Assembly (NCBI GenBank): GCA_033557465.1
Contig: CM066040.1
Coordinates: 329,362,297-329,426,296 of the forward strand
Origin: Ichthyophis bannanicus
Lineage: Eukaryota; Chordata; Amphibia; Gymnophiona; Ichthyophiidae
Reading direction: 5' to 3'
Length of the DNA stretch: 64,000 bases
Translations under genes and position numbers: made by a program
Shown: positions 54,834 through 64,000 of the stretch, one piece after another
How the letters are laid out: every line of letters starts with the position of its first letter
Position numbering within the stretch: the stretch's first letter is position 1
The notes under the pieces: model-generated
What the model was told of the DNA's origin: nothing
The model's input: only the letters and a program-made list of their open reading frames with translations
The model's database searches: none

Positions 54834-55997
54834 CTTTCACAGTATCCCAGTGATAATCTTCCTTCCACTGGGTCTCCAAGATGCCTATTATATCTATATC
54901 TTCATTTAGTGCTATATATTCTAATTCTCCCAACTTATTTTTTAGGCTTCTAGCATTTGTATAGAGATATTTCAAGATATGTCTTCTTGAATTTACAATC
55001 TTTATAACAGTTGGCATGGATACTTTGTGATCTTTCAACTCCATTTGCTCTTTATTTAAAAGCCTCTGGGCTATATCACTATCAAGATGCTCTAACTTCA
55101 CTGTTATGACAGTATCCTTCAAAGATACCTTACTCTGAACCATGCACTCCTGAGCAATTGTCTGTTTTCTCACAGGTTCTAGTTTAAAAGCTGCTATATC
55201 TTCTTTTTGAATGATAGTGTCAGTAGCTTAATACCACCCCAGTTAAACTGAAGCCCATCTTTGTGATATAGGCTCCCCCTTCCCCACAATGTAGCCCAGT
55301 TTCTAACAAATCTAAAACCTTCCTCCCTGCAACATCATCTCATCCATGCCTGCCTTTTGAGTCCTGCACGTGGAACAAAGAAACATTTCAGAGAATGCTA
55401 CCCTGGAGGGCCTGTATTTCAACTTTCTGCCTAAAATTTGGATTCCAGAACCTCTCTCCCTAGGACAGCTGGCTTCTCCCCAGTACTGTCAAAAATACTA
55501 TCTAGGTGACATGAAATCCGCCACCACCTCACCAGGTAGGGAAGTGACCAGGCAATCCTCATGCTCACCAGCTACATGGTTACTTACATGCCTAATGATC
55601 AAATCACCAACTAGGATTGCCATCCTAACCCTTCCCTCTTAGGCAGAAGGCCCTGGAGACACATCTTTGGTGAAAGGGGATATCACAGGTCCTGGCTTAC
55701 AGGATCACTGTCTACCACACCAATGTTATACTTTGCTTCCAGATGACCTCTCTCCTCTAAGGCAGCACAGAGGCTGCCAGACTGTAGGTGGGACTTCACC
55801 ACTGTGTCCTTGAAGGTATCCTCTATGTACCTCTCTGTCTGCCTCTGCTCCTCCAAGTCTGCTACTCTAGCCTCCACTATCATACTCTTTCACTGAGGGC
55901 CAGGAGTTCCTTGCACCAATGGCACACATACAACTTCTCACCTTCTGGGAGATAATTGTACATGTGGCACTTAGTACAAAATACTGAACACATACCT
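54834..55997 (-). mobile_element. antisense CR1, endonuclease start and ORF1, right of copy C
   Basis: It continues the CR1 of 48724-49076. GTGCTATATATTCTAATTCTCCCA matches 9450-9480, and ORF1 sequence follows. Confidence 0.8.
55190..55990 (-). pseudogene. CR1 ORF1 with zinc-finger N terminus
   Basis: Near 55910-55985 the minus strand reads FCTKCHMYNYLPEGEKLYVC and then HWCKELLALSE, a CxxC ... CxxC finger that heads CR1 ORF1 proteins. A decayed SGNH-hydrolase region follows (55640-55250). Frameshifts are common. Confidence 0.6.
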
Positions 55998-56205
55998 ACA
56001 CTTTGTAATTCTTTGCTGGAAAATGTGGTAAAAGCAGTTATCATAGTTGTGTTAAAAAGGTTTGGACAAGTTCCTGGATGAAAAGTTCATATGCTGTTAT
56101 TAAGGTAGACTTGGAGGACAGTCGCTGTTTATCCCATGCTACCTTTTGAGATCCTGCCAGGTACGTGTGACCTGGATTGGCCACTGTTGGAAACGAGATA
56201 TTGTG
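55998..56205 (+). mobile_element. CR1 3'-end fragment (sense)
   Basis: GCTGGAAAATGTGGTAAAAGC ... GACCTGGATTGGCCACTGTTGG matches the CR1 3' end at 62430-62640. Confidence 0.8.
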
Positions 56206-56214
56206 AGATCTACT

Positions 56215-58660
56215 GTACCTCAGCCCTGGATTCCTGTGCCTCCTTAGCTGAGTGCATTTGGCTCAAATCCTGCATCTTTGAGGACTTTCTGCACTTCAAA
56301 TTCATGCTAGCCTCTTTCCAGTGAGCCATAACACTCATCAAATAAGACTATTATTTCCACCTGACCAACATTCTTGCCTCTGACCCTTGTCGTCTCTTTA
56401 CAGCTCTCAGTTCTCTCCTCAAGGTGTATCTGCCTCCGACCCCTCCTGCCCTTTCTGCCCAGACTTTGGCTGACTATTTCCATGACAAAGTCACAAGATT
56501 ACACTCAAATTCTCCACGAGGTCATCTCCATCCCCTCTTCACTCCCCTCAATCTCTGCCATTCTTTTTCCTTTTCTAAGATCTCTTAAGACATAGGTGTC
56601 AAACCTGTCCTGGAGGGCCACAATCCTGCCAGGTTTTGGGATAGCCCTAATGAATATGCATGAGATATATATGCATTAGAGATAGCCTGCCAACCTGACT
56701 GGTTTGTGGCCCTCCAGGAATGGATTTGGAGACCCCTGCTTTACACCTCTGTCATTTAAGATTGTGAGTGGGCAAGGTGCAAATGTCCAAGACATCAAAA
56801 AGGTTAGATAGAATTTGTCACATTCCTCCTCACTTCTCACCACCACCAAAATATTGTCCATTAGACATCTTTTTGGTGGTGGTGAGAATTGAGGATGAAT
56901 GTGACACATTCTAGCTACCCTTTTGATATCTAGGACATCTGTACCTTGCCCACTCACCATCTTAAATGACAGAGGTGTAAAGCAGTGGTCTCCAAATCCA
57001 GTCCTGGAGGGCCACAAACCAGTCAGGTTGGCAGGCTATCTCTAATGCATATATATCTCATGCATATTCATTAGGGCTATCCCAAAACCTGGCAGGATTG
57101 TGGCCCTCCAGGACAGGTTTGACACCTATGTCTTAAGAGGAAACCACACATCATCTTTCCTCCTTCAAACTCACTACCTGCTCCTCTGACCCTATTCCCA
57201 CCCGTTTCTTAAGCTCCATCTCCTCCATCATCCTTTCCATTTGTCATATTCTCAACCTATCGCTTTCCACCGCAACTGTTCCTGCAGCCTTCAAGCATGC
57301 TGCGGTTGCACCTCTCCTCAAGAAATCTTCACTAGACCATACCTGTCCTTCTAATTATCAACCCATCTCTCTCCTGCCCTTTATTTCTAAACTACTTGAA
57401 CGTGCTTTTCTCTCTTCTCAAGCCCTTCTGGATCCATTGCAATCTGGCTTTCGTCTTCTACATTCTACTGAAATGGCTCATGCCAAAGTCTCCGGTGACT
57501 TGTTCCTGGCCAAATCTAAGAGCCCTTACTTGATCCTCCTCCTCCTTGATTTTTCTGCTTCTTTTGACACTGTTCATCACCACCTTCTCCTCGACACCCT
57601 GTCCTCGCTTGGTTTTAAGGGCTATGTTCTGTCCTGGTTATTTCTCCCACCACACATTTAGTGTATATTCTGGTAGATCCTCATCTACTGCTATCCCGCT
57701 CTGAATTGGTGCCCACCAAGGGTCCATCTTGGGACCACTTCTTTACTCTCTCTGTACCCAGTCCCTCAGTGCACTCATCTCCTCTCATAGTTTTCAGTAC
57801 TGTCTTTATGCTAACGACTCTCAGATCTACCTCTCTATACCTGAAATCTCTCTGAGAATCCAGGCCTGCACCTCTGCCTGCTTGTCTGACATTGCTGCCT
57901 AGATGTCTCGCCACCATTTGAAATTGAACTTGGCCAAAACCGAGCTGCTTTTCTTTCCCCCTAAACTCACCTCCCTCCTCCCTCCTCCCGCCTTCCTCCT
58001 TTCTCTGTTTCTGTGAATAACATTCTACTCCTCCCTGTTTCCTTGGCTCACAGCCTTAGGTCATTTTTCACTCCTCCCTCTTCTTCTCTACACACATTCA
58101 ACTGATAGCCAAAACCTGTCATTTCTTTCTCTATAAATTCAACAAAATTAGCCTCTTCCTTTCTGAACACATTGCTAAGACCCTTATCTACTCTTTAGTC
58201 ACCTCTCGTTTAGACTATTGCCACCTCTTCCTTGCTGGTCTCCCTCTGAATCACCTCTCTCCCCTTCAGTCTTTTCAAAATTCAGCTGCATGACTAATCT
58301 CCCGCCAGTCTCATTATGTTCATGTAACCCTTCTTCTCAAGTCACTTCATTGACTCCTTATCCGTTTCCATATCCATTTCAAACTTCTCCAACTTACCTA
58401 TAAGTGCATTCATTCTGCTGCTCCATACTACCTTTCCTCTCTTATCTCTCCCTGCACCCCTCCTCGGGAACTTTGCTGTTCTGGCATATCACATCTGTCT
58501 GTGCCCTTCTCTTCCACTGCCAACTCCAGACTTTACTCATTCCACCTTGCTGCTCCTTATGCCTGGAACAAACTATCTGAGTTGATACATCAGGCGTCAG
58601 CTCTGACCCTTCTCAAATCCAGGCCAGAAACTCACCTCTTCGAGGCTGCTTTTGGATTCT
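56215..58660 (+). pseudogene. L2 reverse transcriptase (RT and C-terminal part)
   Basis: Pieces include LADYFHDKVTRLHSN before the foldback. After it come CPSNYQPISLLPFISKLLER, LQSGFRLLHSTEMA, LLLDFSASFDTVHHHLLL, SRLDYCHLFLAGLP and APYAWNKLSELIHQA. The YADD region is degraded (MLTTLR), with GCTAACGAC in place of GCTGACGAC. Many stops. Confidence 0.72.
56589..57132. mobile_element. foldback (palindromic) DNA element at a TTAA site
   Basis: A 544-bp near-perfect inverted repeat centred at about 56860. It is bordered by TTAA at 56585-56588 and 57133-57136 and has ends GACATAGGTGTCAAACC. Each arm starts with a smaller MITE-like hairpin (TCCTGGAGGGCCACAA ... TTTGTGGCCCTCCAGGA, about 150 bp). It encodes no protein. 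Excision of the element plus one TTAA would restore CTCTTAAGAG in the L2. Confidence 0.85.
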
Positions 58661-58810
58661 GATCTGCTTAGTTTCCTGCTCTAAGCGTTTCCTTATCATG
58701 TGTTATCTGTCTTGACTAGATTGTAAGCTCTGATAAACAGGGACTGTCTCTTACATGTCTCTGTACAGCGCTTCGTACGCCTTGTAGCGCTATAAAAATG
58801 ATAAGTAGTA

Positions 58811-59195
58811 GTTTTCAATCACATCCTTACTTCTGCTTTTGTGTAAAGGGACCACATGTACCTCTCTCCAGTCCTCTGGCACTACCCCCGACTCCAAAGA
58901 GGCATTGAAAAGGTCGGTCAATGGAGCTGCTAGAACATCCCCAAGTTCCTTCTTTATTCTCAAATGTATCCCATCTGGTCCCATCGCTTTGTTCACTTTT
59001 AGTCTAGCTAGTTCCTCATGAATAGTCTTCTGAAAATCGTTTGAGATGCCCATTGCTTTTGTTCCTGTTTGTGTGTGTTTCTGAGGTCATGCTCCAGACC
59101 CTTCATCTTTGAACACAGAACAGAAAATTTGTTAAGCAATTCTGCTTTATCCTCATCAGCTTCTACATATTCCTCCCCTTCACCCTTGACTGAAT
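58811..59195 (-). mobile_element. antisense CR1 RT fragment
   Basis: GPDGIHLRIKKELGDVLAAPL and ASLESGVVPEDWREVHVVPL match the RT start of the 12.3-kb copy. Confidence 0.8.
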
Positions 59196-59700
59196 TGTGT
59201 TTTGGTCAGCCTATCAGGATTCTTTCTTGCTTTAAGACCAGAGACAGTCTTTTTAGGTGCTACTTTTGTTCTTAGGTATTCATGCAAATGTATAGTTAAA
59301 TATTTGAATGTGAAAAATGTTTTCCTATTGCCTGAACGGTTGAGCATTTTCTTGGATCTTAAGAGGCTGGTGGTTTTGGATTCTCCTTCCTTGCAATAAT
59401 TACCACCTAGTGTTGGTTGGAATATAATATCTGTGGTATCCGTCTAATGCCTTGTTTTCCTTTTTATTTGTTGTTGTTTCCTTTTTATAAATCTCCACAT
59501 ATATTTTCGCGCTCCTCTGTCTTAATTGTGGGCTAATGGAAAAAGGACCGTGGGTTAAGTATTCTTATTTTGTAGTGTTCCTTTGCTAAATGTTTACATG
59601 TATATCCCATATCCCATCCTTTTTTATGTTTCTTTATGCAAGTGGATGCTTGTGATGTTTTTGTTAATAATTATAAATAAATCAATAAAAATATGCTTTC
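59196..59700 (+). mobile_element. possible L1 3' end
   Basis: The segment ends in TAATAATTATAAATAAATCAATAAAAATATG, resembling an L1 tail. No domain is visible. Confidence 0.3.
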
Positions 59701-59939
59701 AGAAATATTATCCATCCTGACATTTTACCCCCTTTGCCACAAAGAATAAAACAGTGCAGGAATAGGTGGGTTACAGTGGGCTCAGGTAGATTATGATCTG
59801 TGACACAGAGGCATTGTTCCTTCCAATTCTTGCCCATACAAAATTCCTTTGCCACACTGGACCATTATGATGCTCATGGCATAAAATTTGAGGTGGAGCT
59901 GAGGTGAAGAGAGCCACTCAATGCAAAAGACATTCCCAA

Positions 59940-62500
59940 CTGATAAAAGAAAAATCTTAAAGAAAATTTATACTTCTAGCAGATTCCATTATCAGAGGCA
60001 TTAACTTGGGAACACAACCCAAGGGTCCCAACAAGATGAAATTCTTTCCAGTATTGTCAGAGGGATACAAACCAGATACTTGGTGTAATCAGAGAATTAC
60101 ATAAGGATTGTAAAATTGTTCTAATTCACCTGGGGACAAATGACTTGGTCAGGAACAAAAATCTTTGTAGCACAGAGCGATTTTAGAAAGCTTGAAGAAA
60201 GTTTGAAGTCCATGGTAAGGACTATAGCTTTTTCAGAATTACTTACCTACCTATGGGAAGGGAGGGAAAGGTTACATCACACAGCCAATTTCAATAAATG
60301 GCTCAAAATCTGTTGTTAGAAAGGAGGTTTTAGATACACTGGAGGCTGGGGCAGTATATGGAAAAACCAAAAGGCTGTACTGTAATGTTGGCCTACATCT
60401 TTCTGTAGCAAAAAAAAAAAAGAATCCTAAGAGAGAAATTCAGACAATAAATTGCTAGACATTTCAACTAGAAGATGGGAATGGCACACAGATTAGTCTG
60501 AGTTGTCACCCCAGAAAAAGCAAGATAGTAGTGGGGAAAACAGTAAACCATCTTAGCTACTCTCTTTTCAGCAACAAGGTATGGGAGGGGGGTAGTAGGA
60601 GAAAGGCTATACAGATAATGAGAGAGCCAACAAGAAATAGCTAGAAAGTAGTGAGCACAAATGCTTGCAGTCTAAGTAATAAAATTCCAGATCTGCAAGG
60701 GCCTAATGGTAGCAATACCAGGCTATAATCTCTTTATGAGACATAGAAATAACTGAAAAGGTGGAAGAGTTGCCCTATATGTAAAAGCCAGTATTAAAGT
60801 AATTATAATGCAGGGGATTTGGGGAAATGAGGAAATAATATGGATCATCTTGAAAAGAGAAGATGGAACTTCGATCCATATAGGTGTTGTCTACAGATCT
60901 CCAGCTGAATCAGATAAACTTGGCAAAGACCTGATCATGGATGTTCAACAGTTGGGAATGAAAGGAGAGATTTCAGCCTGCCAGATGTGGATCGGAAAGC
61001 CTCATATGTGGAATCAAAAAGTAGGAGATCTTGGATGCCTTTGAAGGTGCTCAGACAAATGGTGAAGGAATCCACAAGAGAAAAGGTGATGTTGAATCTC
61101 GTACTCATAAATGGAGAAAATGTATCTGATGTCCTGGTGGGTGTCCAGCAGCAAGCAGTGTGGTTTGAGACAAAATCAAAGGAGGAGTCTACAGTGTTAG
61201 ATTTCAAAAATACAGACTTCAGTAAAATGAAGGAATTGATGACAGAATGAGAAGAGATGAGGGAAGTGTTAATGGGGATCAGGAACTGGTTAAAAGATAG
61301 AAAGCAGAGGGTAGGGCTAAATGACAATTTTCCCAATGGTGAATAGTGGAGTACCCCAGGGATCTGTGCTGGGTCCGCTGTTTTTTAACATATTCATAAA
61401 TGACTTGGAAAGTGGAATAATGAGTGAGGTAATCAAATTTGCAGATGACACAAAATTATTCAGAGTTGTTAAAACCCAAGAGGATTGTGAACAATTGCAA
61501 GATGACATTAATAAATTGGAAGCTTGGATGTTTAAATGGCAGATTAAATTTAACGTGGACAAGTGCAAAGTTATGCACCTAGGAAAGAATAACCCAAACT
61601 ATAGTTACACGATGCAAGGTTCCACATTAGAAACCACCACCCAGGAAAAAGATTTAGGCGTCGTCATGGATAAACACATTGAAACTCTGCCCAGTGTGCA
61701 GTGGCAGCCAAGAAAGCAAATAGAATGCTAGGAATCATAACAAAAGGAATGTAGAATAAAAAACAAAGGATATTATAATAACATAGTAACATAGTATATG
61801 ATGGCAGATAAAGACTATCATGGTCCATCTAGTCTGCCCAGCAAGGTTGCAAGAGTAGATGCGCCTGCCACTCTGTGCAGGTCACCCCTTCCCATGCCTC
61901 TTTTTAGGGCTGTACCCACCACTCCATGCAGGTCATCTCGACTTGTTAAAATATCTGAGACAGTTATGTTTATTTTGATTTTATCTTGTTTCTATAAAGG
62001 GATCCACTGTGTCTGTCCCATACCCTTTTGAATTCTGCCACTGTATTTGCCCCAACGATAATGCCTCTGTATCATTCCATGGTGCGACCCGCACCTCGAA
62101 TATTGTGTGCAGTTCTTGTCGCTGTATATTAAAAAGGATATAGCAAAATTAGAAAAGGTACAAAGAAGAGCCACCAAAATGGTAAAGGGGATGGAGGGAT
62201 ACCCCTATGAGGAGAGGCTAAAAAGGTTAGGGCTCTTCAGCCTGGAAAAGAGAATGCTGAGGGGAGACATGATATAAATTAATGAACAGAGTGGAACAGG
62301 TAAACATAGATCGACTGTTTATGCCATCAAAATGTAGAAAGACTAGGGGACATACAATGAAGCTACAGTGTGACCCATATAACAGTAATAAGAAAAAATA
62401 TTTTCCACTCAACGCGTGATCAAACTCTGGAATTTGTTACCGGAAAATATAGTAAAAGCTGTTAGTGTAGCGGGCTTTAAAAAAAGGTTTTGACAAATTC
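59940..62500 (+). pseudogene. CR1 ORF1/ORF2 remnants
   Basis: ORF1: DSIIRGINLGTQ (SGNH block I) and LGDK/LGTND-like text near 60130. Endonuclease: AIPGYNLF and HIGVVYRSPAES (60720-60910). RT: NSGVPQGSVLGPLFFNIFIN and KFADDTKLFRVV (61330-61470), then [14 protein letters not shown] and [18 protein letters not shown] (62090-62210). Large gaps exist between endonuclease and RT. Confidence 0.75.
61776..62055 (-). mobile_element. short antisense CR1 3' end
   Basis: Starts ACATAGTAACATAGTATATGATGGCAG and ends at CTGTATTTGCCCC, matching 29595-29742 joined to 39160-39260. Possible 5-bp ATAAT target duplication. Confidence 0.7.
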
Positions 62501-62699
62501 TTGGAGGAAAGGTCCATAAGCCATTATTAAAGGGGACTCGGGAAATCCACTGCTTGTCCCAGTACAAGCATTGTGGAACCTGTGTCTTCTGGGGAAACTG
62601 CTAGGTACTTGTGACCTAGATTGGCCACTGTTGGAAACAGGATACTGGGCTTGATGAACCTTGGTCTGACCCAGTATGGCATAACTTATGTTCTTATGG

Positions 62700-62821
62700 A
62701 AAGGTGATGGGCCAAGCTAAAAGGAGCTATAAAAATGGCAGCAGATCATTACGGAAGAAATGTAAATAAAAGAAAAAGGAACCCACTGGGGTTCTCCAAG
62801 GAAGTGCCTAAAAAACTAAAT
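62700..62821 (+). mobile_element. possible CR1 fragment
   Basis: It translates as AKLKGAIKMAADHYGRN and NKRKRNPLGFSKEV, which resembles a CR1 region between endonuclease and RT. Confidence 0.4.
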
Positions 62822-63547
62822 GGAGGAGGAAGTGACATCACCGGAGCCGATGGCGGCATGAGGCAGCCGCTCCGGCACCAACCCAGCCAAAAAAAGTTAA
62901 AACTGACCCTCCGGAGGTGGGAAACGGCAGCCCGGGGAGGGGGAAGAAGCCGGGAGCCAGCAGAGCAGTATTTAAAATGCGGAGGCGTGGGAGGACCCGG
63001 TGGCGAACTAAAGCAGCTGGAGCGGTGGCTGACCACGTGAAGGGGCAAGATGGCGCCCGGAGCTCCGGAGTGGAAGGCGTGAGAGGTATGGCGACGGCGG
63101 GGAGCACGGGAGGAAGCGGCAACCAAAGAAGCTGGCCGGAGAGAAGAGGCTGGGGAGAGGGAGCTGGCAAGAGCGCGAAGGAAGTGAGAGGTGAAAGCGC
63201 AGTAGCGGAGCCAGCGGAAAAGTGAGCTGGGCTGGAGGAGAACTGTACAGTGGAGGCAGCAAGCAGTGTTCCCTATGGAAGCCACCCACAGAAGCCAAAG
63301 GAGGTTGAGAACGGCTGGGGAGGAGCGTTGAATCAGGGCACAGGGATAGAGAAACGGCAAACTGCAAGCAAGTACAAATAAGCTGTGGAAGAGGAAGGAA
63401 CAAGGGCTGCTGAGATGACTACAAGAAGGAAAGCAGCAGACCTCAGAGTACGCATACTCGAGGACACATGCAGGGAAAAATGATATAGTGCCAAGTGAGA
63501 ATAATCAATAGCAACAAGGCACTGAAGAGCGTGCGGAGGAGGTGGAA
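62822..63547 (+). promoter_or_regulatory. L1 5' UTR (second L1)
   Basis: GC- and purine-rich sequence upstream of an L1 ORF1, beginning GGAGGAGGAAGTGACATCACC. Overlapping short ORFs on both strands are not convincing. Promoter role is inferred. Confidence 0.5.
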
Positions 63548-64000
63548 ATGGAATCTGAGAAGGCAACGGGAAATGAACTTCCCCAAAATATCACTAGAGC
63601 GGAGCTTAGGGACTGGTTCCTGGAAATAAAAAAAGAAGTCCAGTCTGTAAAAAGTGAGCTAACAGAGCTTCTGGGTCCATTGAAGGAGGAAATTGGAGAG
63701 CTGGTGTGCAGGATGGGAGAGCATGAAAATCGCCTGCAAGAAATTGAGCAATTACAGGAGGAAGGGATACAAAGAGGAGCAAAGCTAACTTCCCAGCAGG
63801 AGGCATTACTTTATAAACTGGAAGATTTGGAGAACCGCTCACGACAGAATAATCTGAGAATTCGAGGAATCCCAGAGGAGAAAGAATTCCAAGATAGTGA
63901 AAAGGTGGGCGGTGTCGGTGTGTCTAGAGGTGTTAAGGAAAGGGGGAGTGGAGGTGGCAGCCGTGGACATACAAATGGAGAGAGCACACAGAGCGCTAGG
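63548..64000 (+). pseudogene. L1 ORF1p, 5' part, cut by the window edge
   Basis: The Met at 63548 begins MESEKATGNELPQ. A long coiled coil follows (about residues 20-95), then LEDLENRSRQNNLRIRGIPE, the motif shared with the first L1. After about 63895 the frame slips, and the other frame continues as LEVLRK and MERAHRALG. The element extends beyond the window, so nothing can be said of its ORF2. Confidence 0.82.

Larger units (their letters stand above)
56206..58810 (+). mobile_element. sense L2 LINE, decayed
   Basis: RT and C-terminal domains followed by the 3' UTR ATTGTAAGCTCTGATAAACAGGGACTG ... TAGCGCTATAAAAATGATAAGTAGTAG. A foldback element interrupts it at 56589-57132. Confidence 0.8.
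59701..62699 (+). mobile_element. sense CR1, decayed, ending in the 3' microsatellite
   Basis: ORF1 esterase remnants, endonuclease, RT and tail, with TATGTTCTTATG at the end. A short antisense CR1 3' end is inserted at 61776-62055. Confidence 0.8.

Noticed and set aside
62749..63403. Overlapping minus-strand ORFs of 203 and 131 codons
   Set aside because: They lie opposite the GC-rich L1 5' UTR and look like composition artefacts.

Overview
This is vertebrate intergenic DNA built almost wholly from transposable elements. I recognise no host protein gene, tRNA, rRNA, CRISPR array or prokaryotic feature. The mix of CR1, L1, two or three L2 lineages, DIRS tyrosine-recombinase retrotransposons, a Mutator-like relic, tRNA-headed SINEs and long solo LTRs fits a large amphibian genome. 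A caecilian is my best guess, inferred from repeat composition only.

Layout. 1-14.2 kb: a nearly complete antisense L1 (214-6307) lies between 16-bp target duplications at the edge of a sense CR1. That CR1 is also split by an antisense CR1 (6561-10342) and by a TG...CA solo LTR carrying an ORF (10652-11954). 14.5-18.85 kb: a DIRS-type element (copy A) with gag but no recognised polymerase or recombinase. 18.85-22.4 kb: sparse sequence, then a second ORF-bearing solo LTR with a 4-bp target duplication (21096-22421). 22.5-29.6 kb: a decayed DIRS element broken up by an antisense L2, a Mutator-like relic holding a transposase fragment, an L2 tail and a SINE. 29.6-41 kb: an antisense CR1 split by a second gag-only DIRS (copy B, 29744-39123), itself split by a nearly intact L2 (33609-37902). 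39.48-45.37 kb: a recent tandem duplication of about 2.95 kb. 45.9-48.7 kb: a 5'-truncated DIRS of another lineage. 49.08-54.83 kb: a full-length DIRS (copy C) with gag, RT, RNase H and tyrosine recombinase, inserted in another antisense CR1. 56.2-58.8 kb: a sense L2 broken by a 544-bp foldback palindrome at a TTAA site. 58.8-64 kb: CR1 and L1 pieces, ending inside a sense L1 ORF1.

The genes work as transposon cassettes. L1 pairs an RNA-binding ORF1p with an endonuclease/RT. CR1 pairs an SGNH-hydrolase-like ORF1 with an endonuclease/RT. DIRS pairs gag with RT/RNase H and a tyrosine recombinase. Copies A and B share gag similarity, terminal sequences and internal complementary regions with C but lack its enzymes, so they look like gag-carrying dependants of a C-like element. 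The most novel items are the ORF-bearing solo LTR family, the gag-only DIRS lineage, the Mutator-like relic and the foldback palindrome.
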